NCBI RefSeq assembly: GCF_017562075.2
Contig: NC_054081.1
Location: 11,096,915-11,160,914 of the forward strand
DNA length: 64,000 nt
DNA from: Anopheles merus
Taxonomy: Eukaryota; Arthropoda; Insecta; Diptera; Culicidae
Direction of reading: 5' to 3'
Of this stretch, positions 21,775 through 34,186 are shown piece by piece. A program made the translations under genes and the position numbers. Within the stretch, counting starts at the first letter, position 1. Every line of letters starts with the position of its first letter. The notes beneath the pieces are model-generated. The model worked only from the letters and a program-made list of their open reading frames with translations. It made no database searches and was not told where the DNA came from.

Positions 21775-23707
21775 TATGTAGTCATGCCAATATGTAGTTT
21801 TATAAGAATGGATCCTTCAGTGTTGGATAAGGATCCGTCAAGTATCGAGTAAAAAGCCTTTTTATCGTTGTGATTCATACTATCTAAACCCAGCTCTTTT
21901 GCTATATATAAACTCAAGGCGTTGAAACAGACTCCCGAATCTATTAAAAATCTACCATTTTCTTATTTACATTTTGCGACAAAATTTTAACCATTAACCT
22001 ACCGTCTAGTGATGCGCGTTGCGTTCCGAACCTGCCAGGTGCGATCCGTTCCAGCATGCAAGCATCCGGACCGCGATCCTTACGCACGACATTCTACTCT
22101 CTTTGTATTGATGAGCCGGTTTGCCGGTTCAATTTAAACCTGTGTTTCTCTCAGCGTTCTTTTCGATCCAGTTCCAGTTTCTCTCAGCGTTCTTTTCGAT
22201 CCAGTCTGGAACGCACGATCATCTGCTCTCTTTCGTACGATGGGCCGATTTGGTACATACAAAGGAAGCAGGTAAAATCTGAACCTGTTTCTCTCAGCGT
22301 TCTTTTCGTTCCGGTAAAGAACGGCGTTCTCTTTTGCTTCTTTCTAGTATGGACACACACACTCACACATTCTGTCTATGTGAGTGATAACAGCACAAGC
22401 CATACTCTCTCAGTCAAAGAGATAACGGTACAACACCTGAGCCATGAAGCCAGAAAAGGATAGAGATTTGTGATTGGTGGGAAGTTAATCACCAAAATTT
22501 AAAGAGACATTCCTGCACTAGCGGTGAGCGCAATGAATGAAATGTTTCTCTTCTGCCATATGGATGTTATCAGTATAGGTGCGTTATTTTGACTGGATTG
22601 TGGTAGTCAATGAATTGCTATGTGTCTGGTGCTAAGCTGCTTCGTTGCGCATGCATCTCCAATGAACTCGTTTGAATTTTTACCTTAGATCTTCTTTGTG
22701 CAACTAAATATTGAGGGTGCATGACATGTTTATCCTTCCGCAATAATTTATTTAACGCCGTTTATCGCCCCGTGAAACAGAAACAGAAACAACTTAACAG
22801 TCTATGTATTTTAAATAAACCAATGTTATTCGATGCTATAATCTTCTATTAAGAAATATTAATTCAATCAGTGTAGTTTAATCCATACGAAATTTAAAAA
22901 GCCGATTAAACTTGTAAGCTTTATGATTTTGCATCAAACTTTCATACGCGTTGCAACAAATTTCTGATTTACTTCTTTATTTAGAAGTATAAAAAGGGAA
23001 TAATGAATAATTTTAGTAAAAACAAACAAAATTCCTTAAGCTTTTAATGAAAAAGAAACTGTATAGCGGGCTACTTAAGTTAAGCGGGTATATTTTAGTA
23101 GAAGAATAGTTTTACACATTCAGTAAACTATTATTAAGCTTTGTTTCAATTGGAACTGTGTGATTACTGCACAAAAAATATAATACAAAATATTCAAAGA
23201 ATACTTTGAAGTTAACCATATATAAAGTGAGCAACTGAAAAAAGCGTAACCATGGTAGGTCATCTTGAACCTGCGTTCCACGTTCCGTTCTTTTTCTCCA
23301 GATTGGCAGGTTCGTTCCGTTCCTCGATTTTCGGAACTATTCTCATCACTACTACCGTCCCTAGTGCATTAAATACTAAGCGATTCACATCAATCTATTG
23401 AAGTACTGTGTAGTATTTGCTTCGTTTCCTTTAACGTTTCTGTTTGTAAACCAACAGAAAACATGTTATTTCGTGTTAAGGGAACATTTTGGTGTTATTA
23501 TAATCAACTAGTGCTCCTTGCATTAGTTATTTGTATGCATTTTTTATGCAAAATAGTTTTGTGACGTTGGTGGACAGTAGCTATTTTAATAATGGTGTTG
23601 TGCTGCTTGTTGTGGGTAATGATTTCTATTTTCATAATAGTGTTTTCGTGTATGTTGTGTATAATTATTTCTGTACTGTGCATCATGTCTGTTTCAGTAT
23701 GGAACAA
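21775..23707 (-). pseudogene. Relic gag-protease fragment, right-arm copy
   Basis: Mirror of 12890-14882. The protease piece is at about 21775-21998 and the gag tail at about 23360-23707, separated by the hAT-type element. This copy has lost about 54 bp in the gag tail near 23546 and has an extra tcctatgtagt block by the protease end, so the two arms decay independently. Confidence 0.78.
22007..23351. mobile_element. Non-autonomous hAT-type element, right copy (1345 bp)
   Basis: Same length as the left copy, in mirrored position, with the same 8-bp target duplication (CTACCGTC at 21999-22006 and 23352-23359). Confidence 0.88.
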
Positions 23708-24485
23708 AAGTTAATAAATTAGTTATAGGGTAAGTGTACCAATTGTGGCTATAGCCCCAATTATGGCTAAAACGAAGAATATTTTCGCTGTAAAACAATC
23801 TTTTTGCATCCTTAAACCACGAATGGATCTTATACATCAAAATGAATATTTTAAAATATTTGTGCTTCATTAGTTCCATGCTGGTCACTTTCGTTTGTTA
23901 AATATCATCCTTTTAAAATATGTTGCCAAGATGTTTGGTACATCTTACTATTTTTCTAAGAGCAGCACTGTAGGCTTTTAGCGATTTTCATGCGCCTAGC
24001 CATAAAATTATCTTAAATAACTAATATTTTGCACTAAAATGATGATTTTGACGACTTCACATCAAAATTTGCCATCATTACATCGAAAAATATGCCTTAT
24101 TTTCGTAAGTCCATAATTGCTACAACTTATCTTCGGTGCATCAAGCATCGCAGTATACCATGAACGCTTTGTTTATTTGTTTGTTTGGTCGTAGTGCGTA
24201 GTTTACAATTGGGTTTCTCGTTCTTATTTTCGCAATCTAAAGTGTTAATATGCTTTTGTAGCGGTCTAAGAGAACATAGATGATGAAGTGGGTAGTGGGA
24301 GGAAAAAAAATATCAGGCTAGCATTAGATTCCTTAACTATTTTTGTGACAGCAACAAATATTTAGATTCTTTTTAAAAATTATTGTTGAGGTTTTTCTGT
24401 CGCTTTTGTTCGAAAGGATCAGTGTTGAGCCGTTATACCCTGAATTGATAAGGTTCTCATTTAAAAACAATTTTTAAAAATATTT

Positions 24486-24722
24486 TTACATACTTTGGAT
24501 TGCATTTTCAAAACAGTTCGAGCTCAAATAAACAATGTTGAGTTGCTTTTGAGCATTTTTCAACATTAAGTAAACATTTGACTGAAATACTGATGCATTG
24601 TATTCTGAACATTGTTCAATCACAATAGATGAATAGAAATTGAAACCAATGCATGAATTGTGATCACTATCTACATTTGTAATTATACACAACATTAGTC
24701 TACCAACACATTCATCACTCAT
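24486..24722 (-). CDS. Small ORF of 78 codons, right-arm copy, doubtful
   Basis: Identical peptide to the ORF at 11879-12115. See there; coding status unproven. Confidence 0.2.
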   Translation of the reverse strand: MSDECVGRLMLCIITNVDSDHNSCIGFNFYSSIVIEQCSEYNASVFQSNVYLMLKNAQKQLNIVYLSSNCFENAIQSM

Positions 24723-25851
24723 AATTAATTTGCAACAAAAACATGGAAATTATTGATTCAAAAGAAGTGCTGAATCAGTTTGCTTATACTTACACCGTTT
24801 AGCGGTTGCGGCGATCAACTGTCAAGCACGCTGCAACAAGAACATAGAAGTAGACAAAGCGTTACATGCCTTACATTATTCCCAAGAAACGTTTCAATTT
24901 ACGTTTCGGCCATTTAAGATAATAGTTACGTTTGGTGTGAGGGCGCTATAACATTGAATTAGGTTATTAAATACATTTATGTGTTATTTATGATTTAAAT
25001 ATCCCTGTTAAATAGGTCGACAAATAAATATGTTTATTACCTTTTTGTTAATTATGAATCTATAAAGTCATATTATTCCACACTACTTATAATTACAATT
25101 TATAGTCACATTTATTTACATTATTTTTATGATAATTTAATATTTTTGTTCTGTTTTTTTATAATTACACAATTCTAATACCCATCGAGTACAATTAAAA
25201 CAAGCGTTCATCAAGAATGCTGCTTGGGTTTTGAGAACAGGCGTAACACGTAACGCTAACGTAACGCCGAGGGCTGATCTCCACTTTTATGTTTTCCACT
25301 AGTACCACTAGTATGTTTTCTTGTGTTGACGACGTTATGCATGCGTTTTTCTGTATCTTGAAACTGTAGTCGATAACGTACACCACCGCTTATGATCTTG
25401 GATATCCTATCCATTGCGGGGTTTGTTCCGTTTTGTTTTTATATTTCCAACATTGTTGAACTCACATCGATAGATAGGTGCATGCGAAAGGCGGCAAAGT
25501 TTGTAATTACCGCAACTTAACGATACCATTTGCTGATCGTAACCCAAACATCTGTGGTAGTGTTTGTGCTTCACATCCTGTTTTAGGAGATTTTTTTTTC
25601 TCCAGTACAATTTACAATTTTAGAAATGTACAATTAACCATATTAAATGATTGTTGGATGAACAATATTTTTTTCTGATTTCTCAAGATCATGACAGTTT
25701 AATTTTTACAGATTGATTTTATTCTAATTTTAAAACAAAAATCCTACTCCCCCCATTCGAACTTCCATCGTGAGGAGGAAACCCCCCTCATGATTGTAAA
25801 CCGTTAGCCTAAATTAACGCACTGAGGCTGTAATCTTGTTTATATTTACAG

Positions 25852-26720
25852 ATTTTTACCAACGTAAAATTCGTACAGGATCCTGCATTGGGTGTTTCGT
25901 GATGATGATGCAGAACGAGTCCACTCCGGTCATGACCTCGGATGCGGGATGCCAAACGACCGGCAGTCAATTTTATGTGGTAAATTTTAATGCTCCCGAT
26001 GCTTCGGTTGAGAATGCCTTGCCAGATTCGGACTGTGCGATGGAACGCAGCTTGGCGATAAATGGTGACATGATAGCAGCGCATTTCCCCTACCTAATGG
26101 CGATTGAACCGTGGGTGGAAGGGTTCTTTGCAGATATTATAACTTATTGTACCGGTCATCCAGTACTCTACATCTGTCCCCTTGTGAATGAATTTGCCCA
26201 GCAGATGCGTTGGTTGCACCAGAAAGTGCAGGCCGTGGCAGCGTCCCAGATGCAGGCAGCAGGCGAGCAGGAGCAGGCGGGTATGCTCGTGGCGGGTGCA
26301 CCATGCCTTGCTCCGTACAGTGAGGACGGCTTGTACTACCGGGCAATCATCGAGCAGGTGGACGATGTGCAAGATGCCGTGCGTGTGGTGCACGTGGACT
26401 ATCTCAGTGAGGAAATTATACCGAAGAGGGATATCTGCGCGTGCCCGCTAGAATTGCGTATGGTACCATTGAATTATGCATGTGTGCGGCTGGCGGGCGT
26501 TCAGGCAAACGCCGAACTACCCAGTGTAGAGGTTTACGGACGGCTGCAAAAGCTTCTTGCAGAAGCATCGTTTTACGTGCGAGTTATTCAGCGCCCTGAC
26601 GTGGAGCAGGGTAAGACGGGTTTGGTAGAGGTAGAGCTATACACAGCAATAGACTGCCAGACGCTCGTCTACCAAAAATTATTGGACGAAGAATATTTGG
26701 TTGCTGTTCCCAAGCAGTAA
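25852..26720 (+). CDS. Single Tudor-domain protein, right-arm copy
   Basis: Mirror of the left-arm gene with an intact frame to the stop at 26718-26720. The exon begins after the acceptor tatatttacag (ending 25851); the in-frame ATG at 25836 lies before it and is probably intronic, and the first exonic ATGs are at 25902-25910. The Tudor core reads APYSEDGLYYRAIIEQVDD and ends with the SN-like segment VYQKLLDEEYLVAV. Compared with the left copy it has M, L, A, R, K, L, E, I, A, M at ten sites and no silent change. The gene runs towards the acyltransferase gene (convergent), with stops 721 bp apart. If both arms are transcribed, the transcripts can pair over kilobases. Confidence 0.8.
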
Positions 26721-26734
26721 ATAATTTCCAACAC

Positions 26735-26756
26735 CCATGGACAACCAAGTCCATGG
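26735..26756 (+). promoter_or_regulatory. Perfect 3'UTR stem-loop after the Tudor gene (right copy)
   Basis: Same stem CCATGGAC/GTCCATGG with loop aaccaa, 14 bases after the stop. It is identical to the left copy. Confidence 0.5.
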
Positions 26757-27441
26757 CTTTTCACTATTCCTTATTATTTTTTTTTTTCAAAAATATATAG
26801 GTCAAATATATATTTTTTATAGCTACACAGTTATGCTGCTGTAAGCAGTTCGATTAGTAATTCATCATTCGTATCTAATGTTTTTTCAAGCTAGACCGTT
26901 CAATTTACTTCCTCGCTTTGAGTTTAATCTGATGCCAGTTAGGTTTTTAATTCTTTATTACATTATTCTTTACACATGTTTTCGATGAAAGCGTTTTACT
27001 TTCTCAGTTTTTGCATTTATAACATTTAACCTCCCAGATGAGATATAAGTAAAAGAATTAGATGTTTTTGTATTTGAACTATGAGCAATTATAATAAAAC
27101 CCAAGCAAAAAACAAAACAAAAATAACACCAGTGGTTGTCTCTCAGTTTATTTTAATCGCACTGTTTAAGAGAGGTGTAGCAAGGATAGCATTTTTGTGT
27201 GCGTGTGTTGTACCTGTATTGATATTGTCCGTTCGGTTACAAGGGTCATCTTAAAATAATCAACTTATGTTAAATATGTTTCTATTTTGTAGCATGCAAT
27301 AATCCCAATTTCAACGTTTTGTATTTACCACTGTGTGTCCATCGCAACGACGTATGTTTAAGGTTCAGTGGCGAGGCTCCCAAGCTACTGTGTCATCACA
27401 AGAAAAAGAAGTGAAACGATGGAACAAGCACTAAATACTGC

Positions 27442-30400
27442 CTAACAATTTAATTTACTCTTGTCACACTCAAAATACCCATTAGATCGACTATTTTCAT
27501 TCTCGTCCATCATGCCGGTACAAACTCCTCCGGCACTACCTCCCGGTACTGCGAGCAGTTTTGCAGGATGCGCTGTCAATGGTTCGGTGGCGCTTGTGCT
27601 GCCATCGCCGCCGCCCGTCGACTGCTTCGCGTGTCGGTTGTTGCTGAACAGTAGCTTCTTCACGTTGATGAACGGTGTCTCGAACAGAACCGTCAGCAGG
27701 AAGGATGAGAGAAACACGACCAGGTACTCGTTAGTGTTGAACTGCAATCGATAATGGCCGTCTGATTAGATCATCTGCAGCACCCGCGCGTGTGTCGTTG
27801 CTTCTACTTACGATAACGGCCGGCCAGAACTCGAAATACTGTGGCGACCGCGTTCTGCCAACGTTGTAGAAGAAGATGGGAAACTGCGTCAGGTAGATAG
27901 CGTACGATATTCTGGTGGTGATGCGGAACCCACGCCACGAGAAAAAGTCTATCACCCAGTCTGAAAAAATGATAGATATATTCTCTTATTCACGGTTTGA
28001 CCTAAACCAAAGGCACACATCTCAGCGGCCACATACTTCGATAGCCCAGATGGGCGGTGAAGACGGTCCAGGCAAAAAAGAGACACCACGCTATCGGCGA
28101 GAACGCTGCGTAGCTCGCGGCATGCAGCGGGTTGTACACGTAGTGCATCGAGCCCATGGGTGCCGGTCCGAAGAACGCCACGGCAATGGATAGTGTGCTG
28201 ATGTACCATCCGATTTTCATTTGTTTCTGTTTAGGAGGAGAGGCGCACATAGAAACAACAACAAAACATTTGATTTGATGAAAATAGTGACCGCACTGAT
28301 AGTCGATTGCACTAGTGATCCGTGATAGGAGGCAAAAGTCTGGAGTCGACTCCGATCCTACTTCGATAATTTCGGAACCGACTCCGGAAGGTAGGTCCGC
28401 CCAGCATTATCCGGAGTCGTTCGGAATCGTCTGGAAACTGAACCGGAATTATCCGGAGTTGTTCGGAGTTGTCTGGAGTTGTCCAGAGTTGTTCGGAGTC
28501 ATCCGGAATCGTCTGGAGTCGTCCGGAGTCACCCGAAGTTGCCCGGAGTCTCCAGACGATTTCGAATGACTCCGACTCCGGTCGACTTCGGAAGACTCCG
28601 GACGACTCCGACTCTAAACGAATCCGGGTCCTCCTTGATCGGAGTCAGAATCGTCCGGAGTCGTCTGGAGTCGTCCGGTGTCGTGTGGAGTCGTTCGGAG
28701 TCATTCGGAGTTGTAAAGAGCCGTTCAGAACCACCCGGAGAGCCGGTTTGGCAAAATCCGAACCACTAGTTCCGCCCGAAATTGAAGTTGTCCGGAGTCG
28801 TCCAGAGTCGTTAAGAGCCGTTCAGAACCACCCGGAGAGCCGGTTTGGCAAAATCTGAATCACTTGTTCCGCCTGGAATTGAAATTTTCGGAAGTCGTTC
28901 GGAGTCGTCTGGAGTCGTTCAGAGTTGCCCGGAGTTGCCCGGAGTCGGACTTTGGAAGATTCCAGATGACTTCGCCTCCAGACGACTTCGGACGACTCCA
29001 ATTCTGAGCGGAACTAGTGGCTTAGAGAATCGTCGGAGAATGCCCGAGTTAGAATCGGACTAACAATAGCCGGAATCGGATCGGAGTCGTGGGTGCACTT
29101 CAACGAGCACATCACTCGATTGCATGGCGCTTACCTCGGTGAGTTGCATCGTTTTGTACTTAGAGCAAACGTAGCCTAGCATAACGCCCATGAGGTAGAC
29201 GGTGACACGGTAGTACGGCAGTATGTACATGTAGTCGGCAGTTTCAAACAGTTGCTTCACGCTGCAACGAAATAAGAAGAAGAAGAAAAAACAACGCAAA
29301 AAAAAAGATGAGCTATCATCATAGGCTTCAGCGAGAATCGCCGACAACCGAAACCAAAACACCTACGACGTGCCGAAGTAGACGTAGTTGGCCAACCGCA
29401 TACTGTAGGTGACGTAGAACCGGTGGACGGTGGTCAGTAGGGCGATCGCCGCCAGCCCCATCAGGCCGCGGCGGGGCCACTTCCACACGCAGTAAATGAA
29501 CAGGGGCGCCACAAAGAACAGCTCCGTATCGATGCCGACGTGGTGCGTGTGCGTGAGGCACATGTTCTTGAAGCCGAAGTAGTTGTGTATGAACAGCATG
29601 TTGCGCCACCAGTACTGCTTGCAGATGTCGCCGTGGTTCGTCACCACCAGATTCCACAGCGGGCCGGTGCCGAGAAACGGCAGCACGAAGGTGCAGATCA
29701 GGATGAGCGCACCGAGCGGTGGGGCGATCCGCAGCAACCGGCCAATGTACTCCTGGTGCAGCCGAACCCGCTGGCCCTTCTGCAGCCGCTCAATGAAGGA
29801 GAACGTGGTCAGGAAGCCGCTGAACATGATGAACGGATCGGTGAAGATGGCTGCCGCCCGGCCGATCACGGTCCACGGTTGGCCAAGCACCTGAACCAGC
29901 AGAGGACACACAAACACACAATGTACTGATTAGAAGAAGAAGGAAAAACACAACATCTCGCCCTCTTTAGCGATGCGTTACGACTGTTATACCTCGCTCA
30001 TTTCCGTCCGATTGATGTACGGGTTGAAGAACAGGGCCATGGACTTGTGCGCGATCAGCAGCAGCATCGCATTCAGGAAGCGTATCCCGTGCAGGCAAGC
30101 GATATCGTTCCGCTCCTCCTTGAAGCTCAGTATCGAACGGGTGTTTTTGATGAGCGAAAACACCGTGAACCATTCCGCTGCAAAACGTTTTCGCAAAGAG
30201 CGGGTCTAGTTTTAGCAAAGGGTGTGGTTTAAGATGAGAAGAACCCCCCACAATCAACAGCAGCAGCATCCCGTTCACGCTTGATACCTTTGGTCTGGAA
30301 CTTCAGGTCGTACAGGGTGGAGGACAGCACCAGCAGCGCGTACAGCGCGAACGCGCACCACACCAGCAGCGTCCGATCGGTGAAGTACTCGTGCCAGATG

Positions 30401-33400
30401 TAGTGCTTGGTCTGGCACAGTGCCGGATGCACCTTTACCTCCGTCTGCAGGCCCGTGTCCGCTATGTATTGGTGCAGGAAGGCGCCGAGCGACTGTTGAA
30501 CGTCAGCCGCGGTACAGCCGGCCGGTACGCACAGCGCCCAGTGGACGGTGGAAAACCGAGGCACGCGGTGACCGGGCTGTGTGTGTATAGACGAATTAAA
30601 AACGTGCTTCCCCGGTCAGTCAATCACTTTGTCAGGCGCCCTGCCCACACTACTTACATCATCCAAGTTGCTCTTCAGCATGCCGTGCGCCTGGACCAGC
30701 TCGAACAGATGCTTCAGGACGCGCGTGTTGGGCTTGATCGTCGGCTGCACCTCGGCCATGCAGTACCGTCCCCGGAGCGGTGCCGCCTGGGCCGACAAAT
30801 CGCCCATGCTGCCGAAGGTTTGCTGGATGCTAAGACACTGGTCGAAATCACCGTACTGATTGATGTTCCCGTTCAGTATGCCGTGTCCCACCTTTGCACT
30901 AGCATCGTGCACTGGAATATGGCAGCGAGCAAAGCAAGCGGAGGTAAGTATTGGGGTGCGGTGTCCTGGCATTTGCAACACGGTTTTACTTACTTCTGAG
31001 CGCCCACAGCTCGGATGCAGCATACGCGCGGAAGAACAGGGCCGACTGACGTTTGCATTCGGCCGAGACGCGATCGCTGTAGGCAGGATCGAATGGCACA
31101 TTGATGCTGAACACTTTCTTGTTCAGCGAGCTGATGTATCCTGCGAGCGGTTGAAATATTGTGGAGGAAAAATTGAGGTTCCTTTTATTTTTTATAAACG
31201 ATTATAACTCAACGGGATGCATATTTCTATTGTACCGTTTTGTTTTAAAACAATTATCAAAAAATAATATTGTTGGGTCAACAGTTGGTTTGCTTCTTCA
31301 ACCACTACAACACCACACGGTACGTTTGATCGGCGAAAATTGTTAAGGATTTATGCTTGGACGCTTAAGTATCTACAATCCAAAACTTTTGATGATGATA
31401 AGATTCACCTCTTACCCCAACTCTGGTTTGATAAGGACCGAATATACCTCAAATAGGTATTTACTCCATCGAATACAATGGAATTCCCTATCATATTTTA
31501 CGTAGCTTGCCAAGGGCCTACTAATGGATCTGGCGCACCACTTCTCAGGACACAACTGCGACATACATATGACCAGTTTCACTAGTATCAACGTTTGGCT
31601 CCAGGGCAGGTGATCCTAATATATCTGGAATGGGCCACTTACAATCATCAATGATTGAATCCCGCTGTGATCTCACAGACCGTGTTCAGACAGTAAATTT
31701 TCCCCCAAAAGAATATGAATGTTCTCATGTACGCCCGCGTGTCTCAAACCTATGTTGTCTCTTATGTTTTTTTTTATAATTTCAATTCGAATCGTGATAA
31801 CAACTGCAGTTACATGTTACATAGTGAACTAGGACATCTACACATTTTTCTCGCTATACAATTTGCTGAACATAGATGACGCACTTACGTTTGAAATCAG
31901 ATAAGCTTCTCGCATTCTTAACATCTCCGAGTCATCTGTTGTATCTCTTTGAAGAACAAAGAGTTTCTGGCAATTTGAGTATGGAAATCGTGAACCCTCG
32001 GCTCACTAGCACTGCGTGTACAGTGCCGATGGACGTCGTACCTCCAAATTATGATCTCCCCCCGATACCCAGGTAACAGGCCTTTCTAGAGAATATCTAG
32101 CATTACAGTGGTCCGCGTACGTCGACCGCACTCCACAACTAACCTGATAATGCGGGTTTGCAACCTTTGAAGCCTTTTATCTTGACCCTCGTTGCCAAGA
32201 AACAGAATGGATGAGCAGAAATCAAACTTTGGCGAGATTAATAATTTGTAGACGGGAACTTTTCCCAAAAAAGTCGGGATCCTTCGTCAATCACTTCTTT
32301 GCAATGATCCAGTCAATGTAAGCGCGGAACTTCAACATGTCGCCTAAGATAACTCTCCGGTATTTAGCTTGTTAAACTCTTTTGATTCGTTCCGAATTTA
32401 TTACGATAGATGGAGGTTCGTCTTTTCGTTACCTTCAACTAATATATTGTTAACAAAGTTCTTCATAGTGAATCTATGATTATTTACAGAACAGAAAACT
32501 TGGAAATAAAAACAAACCAAGCAAACCCGACCCTGAGCAGTTGCAGCGCCGGATAAGTAAGTAGGTAAGCTAGACAGCTCATTATTCATAATTATAGTGA
32601 CGGTCGCCTGAACTCTAAAAATGCGTAATTATTATTCATTACTCCAAATATGTGCTAAATCTAAAGGGTTCCAGAATATTTCTTTAGATGTCATGTCAAA
32701 ATATCATCTTCACATTCCGATGGAATACACTTCGTTTATGTTGGTGCAAAAAAATCATAAAATTATCGAAAAACACTCATAGAACACCTATCTGAGCTTT
32801 TAAATCAGGTTTCGGAACTAGTATTCTAAACATAGGTTATTTACAGGGTTTCTCATTGCTCTGGGACACTTTTGTGACTCTTCCTTACAGGAAATGAACT
32901 TAATGTGTTGCGAATTGGACCTGTAAAAAACCAACAGGAATTTATAAGGATCCTATCCAATGCGGTGCTACAGAGTCCAATTCCCAACGCTTGAAGTTCA
33001 TTTCCCGTAAGAGTCATTAAAGTGTCCCACAGCTATGTGAACCACTGAAACCCCCAATAATAGGCACAATAATTACCAATGTAGCCTTTTTACAACTCTC
33101 TTAACTAATAACTATAACTGTTTAATTTCATCCGTACATCAGCCAATATTTGCTAGCTATGAGGCCATTTTGTTCAGGAAAAGATACTATCCGACTATCT
33201 CGCAATAGTTTCATTGACCCGGGCCAAAGCGGATCAAAATTCTCATCGGTTGAAATGTTTGTGTGTGATGTCTACGTATTAGTTTGCTTCGAGAATCGAT
33301 TCCAGCTAGCGGTTCTCTACAAATACTTGTGTTCTGATACGATTTAAATTCTTGGTAAAATATCTAAAAGCCGATAAAACCCAATTTGACTTAACATAAA

Positions 33401-34143
33401 TAAAAAAAGTTGGGGGATTAAAAACACATTTATTTCAATTAAAATGGTTTTTTATGTCCCCGTATTAATAAAATTCCCTATCGTTTTAGCTGTCTTGGAG
33501 ACGTGTTTTGAAATCCTCTCCCTGATTTAGTATGGCGATTTGACGCCTACTCTAGCTTCAACCTACGGTCTCTATAATTTTTCCCTAAAACATATAACAC
33601 AACTTTAAAAACGCAGTAGAGCTCATTTTTTCAGCTCCTTTCGCATAAGGTTTGAGCACAAAAATAAGTCTGATTCGTCAAAGCGTTCGAAAGCCGATAA
33701 ATCAGTGCGCAACACTTCTACGCAAAATAGAATTTGTTCCATCCACGCACAATTCTAATGCCGAATGCTCTTGCAGCTTAAACGGAATGTAAACGATGCG
33801 CAGTATGAAGCGCTGCTACACGGCGACGGCAGTGGCCGATTTGGCCATCGTGCGCGCGCGCACAGAAACGGTTGCGCACATTCGATCGGTCCATCGCGCG
33901 GATTGCTTGCGCGCGGGCACAGCGCGACGGCAATCGTAACACGCGCATGGCATGCATTTTAATATCTTTATTGTCCTCGTGATCGTTTCGCTATCGCGAC
34001 TATCGGATCAGAATGCGTGTGTGTGTGTACATGTATGCCCACACGTTTCGGGCATAGCATTGCACGGAAAATAAAGCGCTGGGCAACAGTGATAAAAAAG
34101 TAAAGAAAACGAAACAACAATAGCTGGAAGAGCTACAGATATC

Positions 34144-34186
<43 letters not shown>

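Larger units (their letters stand above)
20871..27246. repeat. Right arm of the large palindrome
   Basis: Reverse complement of 9350-16900, about 99% identical. It ends at gttcggttacaaggg, 195 bp beyond the stop codon of the acyltransferase gene. It lacks the MITE and the 457-bp segment of the left arm. It has a local 11-bp duplication (tcctatgtagt) near 21770. Confidence 0.93.

Noticed and set aside
28315..28858. Overlapping ORFs of 84-129 codons with SGVVQS/PESSGVV-like repeats
   Set aside because: They arise in more than one frame from the GGAGTCGTYC minisatellite. No start context or splice signals support coding.
29540..30999. Plus-strand ORFs over the acyltransferase exons
   Set aside because: Antisense shadows; the minus-strand exons have splice sites in phase and a recognised family.
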